64,000 bases of DNA from Onchocerca volvulus (taxonomy: Eukaryota; Nematoda; Chromadorea; Rhabditida; Onchocercidae). The stretch spans positions 1 to 64,000 of the forward strand of contig HG738137.1 in the NCBI GenBank assembly GCA_000499405.2. Reading direction: 5' to 3'. Below the pieces are notes generated by a model. The model made no database searches and was not told where the DNA came from. It saw nothing but the letters and a program-made list of their open reading frames with translations. The translations under genes and the position numbers were made by a program. Position 1 is the stretch's first letter. The number at the start of each line of letters is the position of its first letter. Shown one piece after another: positions 42,709 to 54,799 of this stretch.

Positions 42709-44529
42709 CAAAGTTTATAATTATGATTATAATTATAAAATTAGTATCATAACACCCTGTTAAGTTTCATAAATTTTCCCGACAATTTTAATGGGAAATT
42801 TTATAGCTCATTAACAAATATCTCATTACACAAGTATTATTTCATTGTCATTTTTGCTAAGCAATAAAAAAATTTCGACAATTATTCAAATAAATTTTAT
42901 TCGCAACAAAAATTTGTTTTTGAATCATTGAAATCAATAGTTTTATTATTCGGAAATGGCAAAAAAGAACATACAATAATTAGAGAATGAAAATATAACA
43001 TTGATGAACTACCAAAAAAAAAAAAAATTCGTACAGGTACAGTTTTATTATGGTAATGATACTCTCTCGTATTATTCACTCACTTTCAAATTAATCAACG
43101 GTTTGGTTTGTTCAGAAATTTAATACGTAATTTTTGACAGTTAGAATTTATGATGGTATTGTAATTGAGAAGTTTTAGGTCAATAAAAAAAAAAAAAACT
43201 CTATTGATAAATGTGAAAAGTTGATATTGCAATCAAAGTCATTCATAGTTCAAATCTTGTATTTAAGCTTTGTAATTAATTAATGATTCAATATTACCTA
43301 ACCAAAATTTTTTTGAAAAATATTCGCCACATTTTTATGCTTCGTCAAGTTAATGAATTCAACTTTACTGTTTAATATCATAAAATTTAAGTTAAAAATT
43401 TAAAGCATGTATAACAGAATTCAATTAATACGAAAAATTTCATCAAATTTGCACATCTTAAAGTTTAATTTGTGTAATTTTTTTAAAAGAACTTTTTCTT
43501 AACATTCAAATATAATTTATTTTAAACATAACAATGTAATCATAATAGTTATTATCGTTCGCTACCTTTTCATCAGCCATCACGAAATTTCGATGAATAG
43601 TAGCTTTTCATCTTCAGTATCGCTATCACTTTTACAACTTTTATTTCTATGCGATATTTTGGGAATATATGAAATTAATTATCATTATTCGAATTATCGA
43701 AAGTTTCGTTTCATGCACAGACAATAATACCGTTGATATCGAAAATTTCAACTCTATCTATTAAAATAATCCAGTAGATATTTAAAATTTAAGTATTTAA
43801 TACTTTTATGCTTAAATCAAATATACTCAATATCCAATAAAGTTCGAGGAATAAAATGTTCCATCATACACAATATCTGATTTCATATTTTAAAAATTTC
43901 ATCAATATTGACTGATGACAATCAAATATAAACCATTAAGCATAACTCTACCGAGAAAATTCGAAAGTTAGTTAAATATTATTCATTAAAATTGAAATGA
44001 AACTTAAATTTAATGCTAAGCAGAATGTAAAACGGACTATTCGTTTGCAAATTAATTGAAGTTGAAATTTCAAAAAAAATTTCTAAATTTTAAACTAAAA
44101 TTAAGTGAAAACGATAATGAAAACTTTTAAATAATAAGAATTAAAATTATAAGTAGAAATGAATTTAAGCAAAGCTTAAACACTATCCTTGCGTGAAAAG
44201 TGATGGATATCAAAACAAAGCAAACAATCCAAATCAAACAGATGGGTAAATACAGCGGCCTATATCGTTTCGGAGTTTTCCAGCAAACCGGTTCATTCTT
44301 TGGAAAAATTCTCGAGTTTTGAAGCAGCGGACTGACATTTGCCTACGATAAGAGATCGGGTAAGGAGACGAATTGATAAATAGATGCGAACTTTCTTTTC
44401 TCCTTCGAATCAAGTATCTGTCGTTTTATTTTACGAAAATTATTTTCTTTTTTATTTCTTGAAAAGGCTAAATTAGGAGGTTTAGAATTATTCATTATTT
44501 TCTATGAGAAATTATTAATCAGTCATCTA

Positions 44530-44784
44530 ATGAAACCATTGAACACTGTATACTTTCAGATAACTGAAACAAATGCTTTATTTTTAAATCAAATAATGGA
44601 TAGGAACATCAAATGTTCAAAAGACTGGAAAATGAAAAATCATATTTTTCATCCAGTACTTCTCTGCATCACTGAATCTTTCGAATTTGTCAAAATTAGT
44701 TCTAATAGACATAAATTTCATTATATTAGGCAAATGTTAGATCAGATCCGAAAAAACCTAGCTGCTGGAGAAGCTCAACATTAA
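44530..44784 (+). CDS. Possible small protein, 84 aa, unrecognised
   Basis: An ATG-initiated frame of 84 codons, preceded 8 bases upstream by an acceptor-like TTAATCAG. Its codon content is more balanced than the surrounding T-rich spurious frames (it includes Trp, Cys, His, Asp, Glu and Gln), and it ends KNLAAGEAQH. A second acceptor-like TTTCAG lies inside it at about 44561. No domain, signal peptide or family is recognised. It could be a small trans-spliced gene, the last exon of a gene whose other exons I could not find in phase, or chance. Confidence 0.3.
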   Translation: MKPLNTVYFQITETNALFLNQIMDRNIKCSKDWKMKNHIFHPVLLCITESFEFVKISSNRHKFHYIRQMLDQIRKNLAAGEAQH

Positions 44785-45150
44785 TTTTCATTAATGGAAC
44801 TAATACTTTGCAATGTTTAATTGGATATTTCACTTATTCAACTATAAGCAAATTTCGGAAACGATAAATATTTGAGTGTAACAAATTATATAATGTAACA
44901 TGAATGATCTCGGTATTTAACATTCCGAATTCAATGCAAATTTTGATGAAAAACACTGAAGAGAGAATTTCCATCTAATCGGAATCAACTGTAAATTAAA
45001 CTTAAGTTTATAATTATTTACAGAATTGAAAAACAACAAATTAATGTTATCTTGAATTATAAAACTAAACAGTAGCAAGTTAATGTTATTATTTTTGGAA
45101 TATAATTAGATCGCAGTCTTCAAAGTATACATAATCCAATGTTTTGATTT

Positions 45151-48100
45151 TCATAACGAATTTGATGAAAACGTTGCATGCAGGATTTTCATTTGACGTA
45201 ATGGAGGACAATTTACTGCTTGATAATATGGGCCATGAAGAATATCCAACAACTGCAAATAAGATGAAAAGAAAACATTTGTAAATAGCAAAATCGCAGC
45301 AAGAAGAGATACCGTAACGACTAAAAACGAAGCGACGCAAATTATGCCATCGATATTTATTTCATTCTGGATGATGTCACAACTACAACTAAAGGAATAA
45401 AATCTGAATTTTAAGATTTATAAATTGGGAAATACTTTGAGCAATTCTTCGTGAATCTTCTTCGCAGCAATTCTTTTATTTTCTATCTCATTCATGCTAA
45501 TCTTCATACTTTATATTAATAATTATGACTTCAATAATCTAAAATTCAAAATTAATATTTTGAATACGTAGATAAACAGTCAGTGTGACGTAAATAGTGT
45601 ATCTAATGCTATGGATAAAAGCAAAAATTCTTTATGTACAGAAATAAAATAATGTCTAATTTCTTCATATTTTATTGAGCGGTTATCAATGCTTTCCTCT
45701 GATAACATAATTAATGGATGGATTGATAGAAACAATGAAACAAATGACATGGTAAACTTCTTTTGGTTATTAAACAATAATAAGACGCAATACTGAGTAA
45801 TGGCTTCAGTAAAAGTTCTAGTAATCGGTATTTTTGACAAATTAAAGAATCAATTATTTTTGGGAAAATCAATTCCCAATAAAATATGGATAATTGAGCC
45901 CAGTATGATTTAAGAAATTGTCGCCAAATCAAATACACTAAGATTAAATAAACCAAATGATAATTTACAAACCTGTTCACGTTTGCTACTTGCGGAACGG
46001 CTTACTTTATACAAATGATCGATTTTACAAGAGAGTTCGCTACGTTTTGCACTGCTAACCAATGAATCATATTCCCTGTGTAAATTTATTTCTAAATAAA
46101 TTCCGCATATATCATCACAATGTATCAAACCAAAGCCAAAAATCTCAAAAAAAATTTGATAAAAGATAACTGGACATAGAAAATGCGGGTGAAGTCGGAT
46201 ATAATCCCAAGATATTTCTTACTGAATTTTAATCAAAATAGAACACTGGGTATGACCATTATAGAAATGTTGCATGTAAAAATGGAAATAATTAACGATG
46301 GTAACGTCAAAATTTGAAGTCGAATGTAATCTTAGTTTAAATTCTGAAAAAGAACAAATCTCTTACTCAAAAAGTAGGATCATTTGTGAGCGTATACGAT
46401 CATCATAACGTCGAAGTGCAACAGCAAATGCAGCAATGAAATCAACCACATCACTCTTTAAAATAGTTGAAGCTGTTGGATGAAATCCAGGAAGAGTACG
46501 TTTCAATGAACTGAGAACAGTTTGCACGGTTGCATGCATCGAATGCGAATCAGGTCCAGTCTCAAGTCATAGAAATCAAGTTCATAATTTTATCACAGAG
46601 CGACATCTATTACATCAACTTAGTATAATTAATAAAAATTATAGGAATTTACTTATACCTTTTTTTAAAACAAAATACCTGTAATAGAAATGGATATGGT
46701 TTTTGATTCGTATTAGTTGTTGGCTGAACTAGTTGCATTAATGAACCAGGTTCACTAGAAGAAAGCACACGATGATTCTGAACGCTTTGCCGAGCATCAA
46801 CAAGTACTTCTTTTGGCTTGTTATGTGAAGAATTACCACAACAGCATTTCGGTAGAGCATTTCCCAATTCTGGTGAAAAATGCTCCGTAGTCGTTGCTGT
46901 AATAGCTAGATGATTCATTCGCGAATGTTGACCTGAAAGCTGTCCGTTCTTCGTTGAAGATTTAAAATTAAAACTATTTCAAAGAAGTAAAATTCATTTT
47001 ATCAAATGAATTTTAAATTTGAAATATAATCTAATTTTTAAGAAAAAAAATTATATTTAATTTATTCAACAAAATTCCATAAGAATAATTTATTTATAGT
47101 ACAAAAATAGTTACAATTCATGTTAAGCATCGATTAAAGTAAGCTATTAATAATTAAAAAATATATTTTGATCAGATGAACCAAATTATTCGACAATATG
47201 ATCAATAGATATATTTAACAGATTTATCGAACATTAAAAAATACGAATTTATAGCCCTTTCATAAACTAACAGTTATATTACTATCGAATTTACCTTCCT
47301 CTATTGAAGAAAATAGTATTGACAAACAACTGATGATTCTTATCATATGTCTGTCAGTGTTTTCTATATCTCCAAAAACTTAAAACTTACTATATACGTA
47401 ATCTAGACTAGAAACACCAAAAATTTTTGCAAATTAATTAACTAACTTGATGTAGTAGAAGTAGCTGTATTATGATAACCGAGTCCAGTATGAATATTGC
47501 AATCACTACGTGCTTTTTCAACAAAATTATCAGTTGATGCAGTAGAGGCAACTGTATTATGATAGCCGAATCCAGTACGAATATTGCAATTATCATGCGC
47601 TTTTCCAACAAAATTATCATTGACATATTTATGTTTCGAATAGTTGGAATGATTCCGTCTTGTCAAATTCATTACGCATTGTACCAAAGCTGTGTATTGA
47701 TCTAATTCTTCACGAACTTCTCGTAAACCTCGAAATTTATATGGTTCATCCAATAAATCCTAAAGAAAGAAAAAAATCCCGATGTTACACTTTCATTAAT
47801 ATCATAAAATTTCTCGAGAGAGGCTTTTATAGCAATTTTGCAAAATAAATCACGGTACTACTTTTATCAATATGGTCGTTTTTTAATTGATCGCCTTTTC
47901 ACTATGCTCTTCTTCTATTCTTGACCTAGAAATTCTTAAGATAATTTCCTAACAAATTATAAACGAAAGAAAACTGACTATTACGAAAAACAGTTATATA
48001 TTTTATTTCTGCATAACTCATCAAACATTTTATTAAAGTTCACCGATCAAGTCCCAAATCAATCGCATAATAGAAAAAAATTCGTATATTCATTTCTTAA

Positions 48101-48440
48101 TATTTCTGTTACTATTTTTACTCTTCTAGTTTTCATTACTATTGACTTATCATATCAAATGCTTTACCACATATCCCTTAAAAAGAACTGATGAAACTGG
48201 TTCATTAATATTGGTAAAAATCTAAATTCACAGCTTGAATTTCTATTCCAATTCACAATATATAAATCGAACGTATAAATCCACCTGTTCTGATTCATTC
48301 GATTCCATTTCTTTCAAGAATGATAATACCGTATCGATCCGCTTGATTTCAATTTGTTGTTTACGAAGTTCATTTGCTACATCTAATTGTGCATTCCGAA
48401 TGAGATCATTTGAACATAACCTTTCACTTTTGACATTCAT
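45151..48440 (-). CDS. Uncharacterised protein with coiled-coil-like ends, 6 exons
   Basis: Exons: 48440-48285, 47759-47447, 46932-46679, 46560-46367, 46075-45973, 45252-45151. All phases close, giving 373 aa. I do not recognise the family. Residues about 1-85 are charged and probably helical, with heptad-like spacing (NELRKQQIEIKRIDTVLSF; REVREELDQYTALVQCV). Residues 100-128 and 129-157 are a tandem duplication (DNFV-KA...CNI-TG-GYHNT). A low-complexity middle with a Cys cluster (CCCGN) follows. The C-terminal third is again helical and better structured (DVVDFIAAFAVALRRYDDR, EYDSLVSSAKRSELSCKID). No signal peptide or membrane segment is seen, so it is probably intracellular. The ATG is 24 bases after a TTTCAG acceptor at 48465, as expected of a trans-spliced mRNA. 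The intron 4 acceptor was chosen at 46076 because an upstream TTTAG breaks the frame. Confidence 0.7.
47445..47618 (-). repeat. 87-nt in-frame tandem duplication inside the unknown gene
   Basis: Two 29-codon units, 47618-47532 and 47531-47445, encode nearly the same peptide (about 20 of 29 residues identical). The second unit ends at the exon 2 donor. The duplication keeps the reading frame. Confidence 0.9.
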
Positions 48441-48457
48441 TGTTTCTTTAGTCGTTC

Positions 48458-48467
48458 GTATCACCTG
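48458..48467 (-). promoter_or_regulatory. Probable leader splice acceptor for the unknown gene
   Basis: On the minus strand, ATTTCAG ends at 48465 and the mature leader would begin at 48464, 24 bases before the ATG at 48440. No upstream exon joins it in phase: the nearest open frame, at 49582-49764, would create an immediate stop. Confidence 0.45.
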
Positions 48468-51400
48468 AAATGATCCTATCCATTAACAAAATATTCATTC
48501 TTATTTATTTTTAAATAAGGAAGTAAAATTACCACACAATTTTTGAATCACCACCAATAGAATATATCTTTCTGTTTGAAATAATTACGGGAAATTTCCT
48601 TCCGAATTTTGGCGAAGATGTGGTAGCAATTAAAAATGAAAAGCAATATTTCAGAAGATGACAAAGATAATTCATATAAGCTATAATTAATTACATGTTA
48701 ATTATTTATTTAATTACTTTCTTTTATTATCCATTTATTCCTTTCACTTGCACTTTGTTCAACTTATTGAATATTGAATTACTTTTTTCACATGCCACAT
48801 TAATTCATTCTCTTTCTATTTTCTTCTCAAATGTTTTCTGAAAAACTTCCACCAAAAGAATCCCCCACCAGCACTACTTTATTCATTTCCCATTTCTCCC
48901 AGTAATAACTAATAAATTTCTTAATCTACTGCTTTTTTTATGGATCGATATCTCTTTATAAGACCTACATGTTCAATTATCTCCAATTTCCTCGCAAATT
49001 TTGCGAGAACTACGAATGACCAAAGAAATGAGCAATTAAATGATATATAACTAACGCAAATAAAAGTAATAAATAACTCATGCATAAGTGTCAAGCAAGT
49101 GATATATCGGTGATAAGTGGTTCAAGCACAAAAGCTAAGTAATTTGAACATAGATAAAGGGATTTTCTCCCTCAATTTCCAAATGTTAGTCAGAAATTCA
49201 ACAAGAAACTCAACTCAAGAAAATTGGCATTATTTTCATCTAATTCTGGCCAATATAATATTCCGGCCTCTTCTGAGTTGAGTAACAAATGATCGACTTG
49301 AAAGTGTGGACTGTGTCCATAATTAATTAATTAATCTTTTTGACAATTTAAGACCTTTCATTCTCCCGTTTAAGTAATCATGCCTTTCTTGTTTCTACAT
49401 TCAAACTATACTCAATTTTTTCATCATAGGATCAAAATATATTATTACAAAGGAGTTTCACGTTATGTATACTTAAATATCTCATGAAACATTCAACGTA
49501 AGATGTATTCTATGCAAAATTGGATAGAGATTACCCTCAAACTACTGAAATGATTGATGATGACTTTGACGTTATACTAAGTCATGAATACCTGTCGTTA
49601 TGTTTGGTGATGCCAACAACTCGATTCGTATTCGTGAAATGATCATAAGTTATAATATAATCCAAATCTGGAAAAATTGAATAAATACCCGACGTAGAAG
49701 ATTGAAGTATACTTCGATAGCGCGATAACTTTTTTGCCAACAAATGTTCCAGTATGATTTCCACGACAGTTTGAATTCAAACTCTGCAGAGTGAGTAAAA
49801 TTTCTGAAAGATTAAAAATAAGTGATCGATCTCTCGCGAAGTATAAAATACTGTGAAGTAAGTTATAAATCTGGGAAAAAAAAAAGTAAATAAAAATTAT
49901 CCGTTATGCAATTGTATCTGCAAATAATTATTTAAAAAATATGCATGATAAAAGGTGTAGAAATAGAACCTTTGACCTACTATTTTGAATAATTAATTTC
50001 TAATATTCTAATGTGACCCTTTCTAGCATGCAAAAATCCTCGCTAAACCCGAACTCTCCCCGCAATTCCGCGGTATTAAATCGTTGGTAATTGGACCATT
50101 TTTTTTCATCATGACCATTTCTCAATAGCAAAATGTTCGATCAGAATGATTTTTTTTCCCAAACGTCTCCCAGACAATGAAGCAGAGAATGAAAGTGATG
50201 ATAGAGACGCAGTATTTGCAGAATATCTCGTGCGATGTTCATCTCGGATATGTCTCGGATTGGCATATACGTATTTGTCGAGTGTAGTACTGCTTTATTG
50301 AACTTTGTCACGTCACGTACGCTTATATACTTACGCACGTTAAATAGAAATCTATAGTAAACGGGATTTAATGCAAAAATTGATTGCTTAAATTTGCATA
50401 AGTCGGAAATTACGTGATTTCACTTTACCTAAAACTTCCTAATTTTTGTCAAATAATGATTATGATGTAATGAAGCGTGAAAGAAAAACTGATTACTACG
50501 CTTATTGCTGTTTAAAAATGTTAAAAAAATTCAATTTTTCTTTCTCGTTATCTATTTTATCATGTAGAAGCCTATCAAGCTTTAATTACTAACATTGATT
50601 TTTGTTACGAAAAACAAACGCTCTATAAGTACTTTATAAGTAGCCTGAAATAGTCAAAGTGATTAAATCTGCTAATTGTAGACAAAATAACTGGCTTATC
50701 TACTTAGGCTTCTTAGTTTTGCATTGCATCTTGACCCACTTCCGTAACGTAATCTCAAAAATCACAGAATTTATTTTGAGAGAATTAGGGCTAAATATTT
50801 TTTTATAGTTATTTTACGACATTGATCTCAATTTTGCTGAATATTTTTGAATTAGAAGAATTAAATTCGATTCATATTCGTTGAAGTATACATATTCGAA
50901 TTCAATCAATGTCAGAATGATCTTTGAAATTTATAATTTATCAAATTTTACAATAACGAACTTGGCAAATCCGGTTGGATTCCCTTCTATTCAAATGTGT
51001 CGTTTTCATTAATAACATATGTTGAAAAGTTGATTTTAGTAGAAGAGTTTTAAAAGCTTTGTCTTGATAGAATTTACAAGGAATCGTGTTAGGGTGGAAA
51101 TCGTGATGAGTTTCCGTTATGACCTTTGGTTTTTTCTTTTTATTTCTTGGCTTGAATCAAAGTTTTTTTTTTCTTTTTTTTGTTAATATATTTGAAATTG
51201 TCCTATCAGCTGTTTGGTCAGAAGACAATTTGGGATATTTTATCGATTATTGATTTAGATTGCAGCAATCATATGAGATTTTTTTTTGATTCAGTTCTAT
51301 CTTGTAGTAACAAATTTGAAATTTTTGAGATTCGTAATTTAGATGATGTACAATATAGGTGCAGTTGAGGTTCAAGAATTATATTTAGATGTGATTAAGA

Positions 51401-52600
51401 TTTAAAAACTGACTCATCGTTTTTGGTGATGATTTTAAATATTGAATTGTTGTGAAAACTTTCTGATAATTTCACCCTATTTTGATTTAAAAGAATCAGG
51501 TGATGATTCTGAATTCATGAATAATACTGCATAGATAATTATAATTATTGATCGCATTTGCATAAAACTATAACTTCCAATGTAGTTAACAAAAATCTTA
51601 ATGAGCGAGAGAATTATTATGCGAAAGAAAGGAAATTGATTTGGATTCTGTGATTTTATCTGATCATAGATCGTATGATTTGTCAGAATGCATAAAAACA
51701 GTCCTCTTCGTCATTACCTGTTTTTGTAGTTGGCTGTCTTTTACTAATTTTCATTCCTACATTTTGAGGAATATGATTTGGAAATATCTGCAGGATTCCA
51801 CATCAGATTCTGTTACTGCAAATACTACCATATATCGGTGAAAGTTGTTTAAGAATTAGTATGCTATTGCTATATTATTTTGCAATTATTGTATTGTCAT
51901 CGTACATTGCACAATAGTAAGTGAAGAAAACAATGCTCTTAGTGTAAAAATTAAATATAATCAATTTTTTTTTTTTTTTTTTAGCTAAGGACAAAACTCT
52001 CTGCTGCGAAAAAAAAATTAACAGTATTATATTTCTTCATTCCTTATCTACTTTTTTTTTCTTTGTTATTTTCAAAGCAGTTAATGTTTTGTGACTATAT
52101 TCATTTTAAGGGACATCCGTTTATCACTTTTTTTTCTTTGCGTCCATATCATTATTTGTTTCAAATCAATAGTATATAAATTATAGCAAACATCAATGTC
52201 AACAAAGTGTTTCAAAGATTTCATAATGATATCGGTAGAATTCTTCTGAGTGCGACTGTTCAAAAATTTGAAGAAATTAACAAATCCATTGGATCATAAA
52301 ATGAATCATTTCGGATTATTTCAGACACCAAATGAGGCTAAATTTTTAATGCAAGTGGAAATGATCGAACTTTAAATTTTAAGACAATAACATGGCAGTT
52401 TTTGGCGTGTAACAGAAAGAAGCAATGGGAATGCGGATTACATATCGATGAAAGTGCTGTCGAAACATTCGAAATGTTTGCTCTCTCAAAATTTAAGCAA
52501 TTAAATATTTGATTGATTCTATCTTAAAATTTCTTTCGGCAATTGTTTAAATAATCTTTGCCCTAGATTAATTGTATAATTATATCTTAAACTTACTTCC
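48466..52600. other. Intergenic, upstream of the unknown gene
   Basis: Mostly AT-rich with no gene I can support. A minus-strand open frame at 49582-49764 ends at a plausible donor but has neither a start codon nor an acceptor, because an in-frame TGA lies just upstream. Bases 50040-50340 are GC-richer and on the minus strand carry TATATAAGCG then AATAAAGCA about 25 bases later, which resembles an LTR core. The rest shows only short unsupported frames. Confidence 0.45.
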
Positions 52601-54230
52601 GGGAATACATCAGTTGTTACAATCTTGTGCTAATTACACAAAAGTTTAATTATATTTTAAACGAATTGCATTCGATCAAGAAAAATGATCGCGAATGGAA
52701 AAGAACAGTTGAAGCCGTCGAAAGAATACTTCGACAACTAGAAGCAATGGGCGAAAATCTAGAACAATCCAACATCGAAATAATAGTCGAGAATAAATTA
52801 CTAGTCTGGATTCTAGATAAAATCTGTCAGCAAAAAGAAGAACAAGGGCCATGGTCAGTAACTAAACTGAGATCATTTCTCGGAAAGTTGGTTCAGAGAA
52901 ATGAAGAAGTGGCAATGAGCTAATCCCTCAATATCGAGAAGGATCAAAGGCCAATCAAGAATAAGCCAAGATCATACTTGCAACGTGCTATGAATGAAAC
53001 CTCGGCGTTAGCCATAACTATACCACCGAAAGATAAAGCAAGAGAATTCTAGCTCAAAGAAGAGTGAGAAAACAAGAAGACCTTGTTCCTTTTGCAAGCA
53101 GGATCATTGGGACAATGAATGCCACATCTATCCCACACTCATGCAACGATTGGAACGCTTGAGAGAGACTAATGCTAATAATGCTTGCCTAAATTGTCTT
53201 CAGCTGGGACATAAGGAGAGTGACTGCAGCAAAAGGAAGTATTCATGTTTCCACTGCAAAGGCTCACACAATACGACGCTATGCCACATAAAATACAGGG
53301 AAGCACCCAAAGTGACAAACCTACTAAAGAGAAAATGTCAATAAAGACAGTCAACCCAATACTAAACCAAAAAATCTAAGACAAAGAGAAGTTTTGCTTT
53401 TATGCAAAGAAGTCGAAACAATCAATCTGGATATCCCTACAATTACAGAAAAAGCCGTAGTTTTGTTCGATAGTGGTGCCCAAATAAGTTGTACCTCCAA
53501 GAAGCTGGCAAATCGACTGAAACTACATGAAGTTGATTATGAAAAAATGAAGATTGCTTCATTTGGCGACAGGAATCCTAAAACACCAGTTGTTGCGAAA
53601 GCATATTCTGAGATAAAAACCACAGATAACCAAATCATCCCATTGACAGTTGCAATTGTGACTTATTTAACGAGCCAATTACAAATTATCCCTGTGAATC
53701 AGTACGATGTGGCATTCATATCAACTCAACTGCCATTAGAAGACATGGCAGGACATTGGCAGAAACCAGATATAATTATTGGAGCTGATTACTTCTTCAA
53801 ATTCATTCAATTCAATAAAACTCACGCAATGAACTCAGGATTCTCTCTAATCAATTCAATAGTCGGTCCAGTGGTAGCCGGAAGCGGCTACATAAACAAA
53901 TTCCGAGAGAGTGATTATAAAGAACTTTTCGACTCAAGGGATCTAATCGCTTATGCAGGATGGAACAACATGCAAGGCAATGATAATATCCCAAACACCA
54001 ATACAGAGAATAGTAACATTCAGAGCGAAAACGAAAGCGTAGTTGAGCCCACAAAACCGCTAATCCAGACATAGATCGATTCTGGAAACTGGAAATCATA
54101 GGCATACAAGAAGATCCAAATCTTCATGATGACGAACGTATGTTAGAAAGGTTCAGAGAAAACATCAAGAAAGTCATAATTTTTGCGAATGCGACAATTC
54201 CTTTTAGAAAAAGTCATTTATTGAAAGGGG
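52600..54230 (+). pseudogene. BEL/Pao retrotransposon gag-protease fragment, broken
   Basis: Reading on plus: 52627-52923 resembles the Pao gag N-terminal region (VEAVERILRQLEA, PWSVTKLRSFLGKLV) and stops at TAA? no later than 52923 in this frame. After stops and frame changes comes a nucleocapsid segment (about 53080-53340) with three Cys/His knuckles, the central one a canonical CX2CX4HX4C (CLNCLQLGHKESDC). At 53394-54074 is a retroviral-type aspartic protease (VVLFDSGAQIS, DSG catalytic triad; GADYFF near the second half). A shifted frame from about 54075 (DRFWKLEIIGIQ) matches the spacer leading to reverse transcriptase, and the element then ends: no reverse transcriptase, RNase H or integrase follows. 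With several stops and shifts it is a dead, truncated copy. Confidence 0.85.
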
Positions 54231-54701
54231 AACAATTACGAACAAACAACTATTCGAAATAACCAAATAGCTTATCGTTGAATATTCTTTCCTTTGTTGC
54301 TCGTAGAAGATAATAGTGTTCTGGTCCCTGATTGCTGATTTTTATGTCGATTCGAATCGATTACCGCTGGGACCGTTGTATAATACTGTCGGTAGAAAAC
54401 CTTTGTAGAAAATTATTGTAGGAACACTGGCGCTCGTTCCAATCATGGAATAAGAATGTACTTTCACTCCAAATCCGATCCTTATATATCCTTTCAAAAT
54501 CCCTCCTTTCCTGATCTCAATTTGTTGCTTCATGATCTCGCTTGTTTACTGTTAGTTGGAGCGTTTGGTGGCAAACATGTTCATCGTTTTGGCGGGAAAC
54601 ATGTTTACCCTAATGTTATCGGCCCGTTGGTACATTTAAAATTACGCGCTTCTTGACCTTTTACACCTCTTTTTTATATCAATTTTCGGATTTTTGCGAC
54701 A
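54200..54701 (-). mobile_element. LTR-like repeat, copy 2, opposite orientation to the Pao fragment
   Basis: Bases 54470-54701 are related to the repeat at 8583-8891 over the putative U3 region. On the minus strand it starts TGTCGCAAAAATCC at 54701, shares the AAGCGCGTAAT, AACATGTTT and CCGCCAAAA blocks and has a TATA-like GGATATATAAGG at about 54490-54479. Sequence between about 54200 and 54470 may be the rest of the LTR, but it does not align with copy 1. Because the Pao genes read on plus, this LTR is probably from another element inserted at the broken Pao end. Confidence 0.6.
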
Positions 54702-54799
54702 CATGGTGTCGGAATACCGAAGAAAAAGTGATTCAAATTTAGTATAATTTTATTTCATTTTATTATATAAAAGATAAAATATAGTAACTGTCAGTTTAA

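Larger units (their letters stand above)
36578..45150. other. Intergenic, 8.6 kb
   Basis: AT-rich. The part next to 36578 should hold the promoter of the Ly6/ET-like gene. It includes a 32-nt minisatellite (38749-38951), a palindrome cluster (40385-40475), an AAT microsatellite (42605-42705) and a possible small plus-strand ORF (44530-44784). A locally GC-richer patch lies at 44190-44420. A minus-strand stretch near 43590-43650 could read as a short acidic tail ending in TGA, but no exon partner was found. Confidence 0.5.

Noticed and set aside
43590..43650. Acidic minus-strand reading (SDSDTEDEK then stop) as a last exon
   Set aside because: No donor or partner exon in phase could be identified, and the unknown gene already ends at 45151.
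46087..46094. TTTATTTAG as acceptor for exon 5 of the unknown gene
   Set aside because: It leads to a stop in the required phase. TTTACACAG ending at 46076 keeps the frame.
53851..54105. Minus-strand 84-codon frame
   Set aside because: Antisense to the Pao protease region and its linker.
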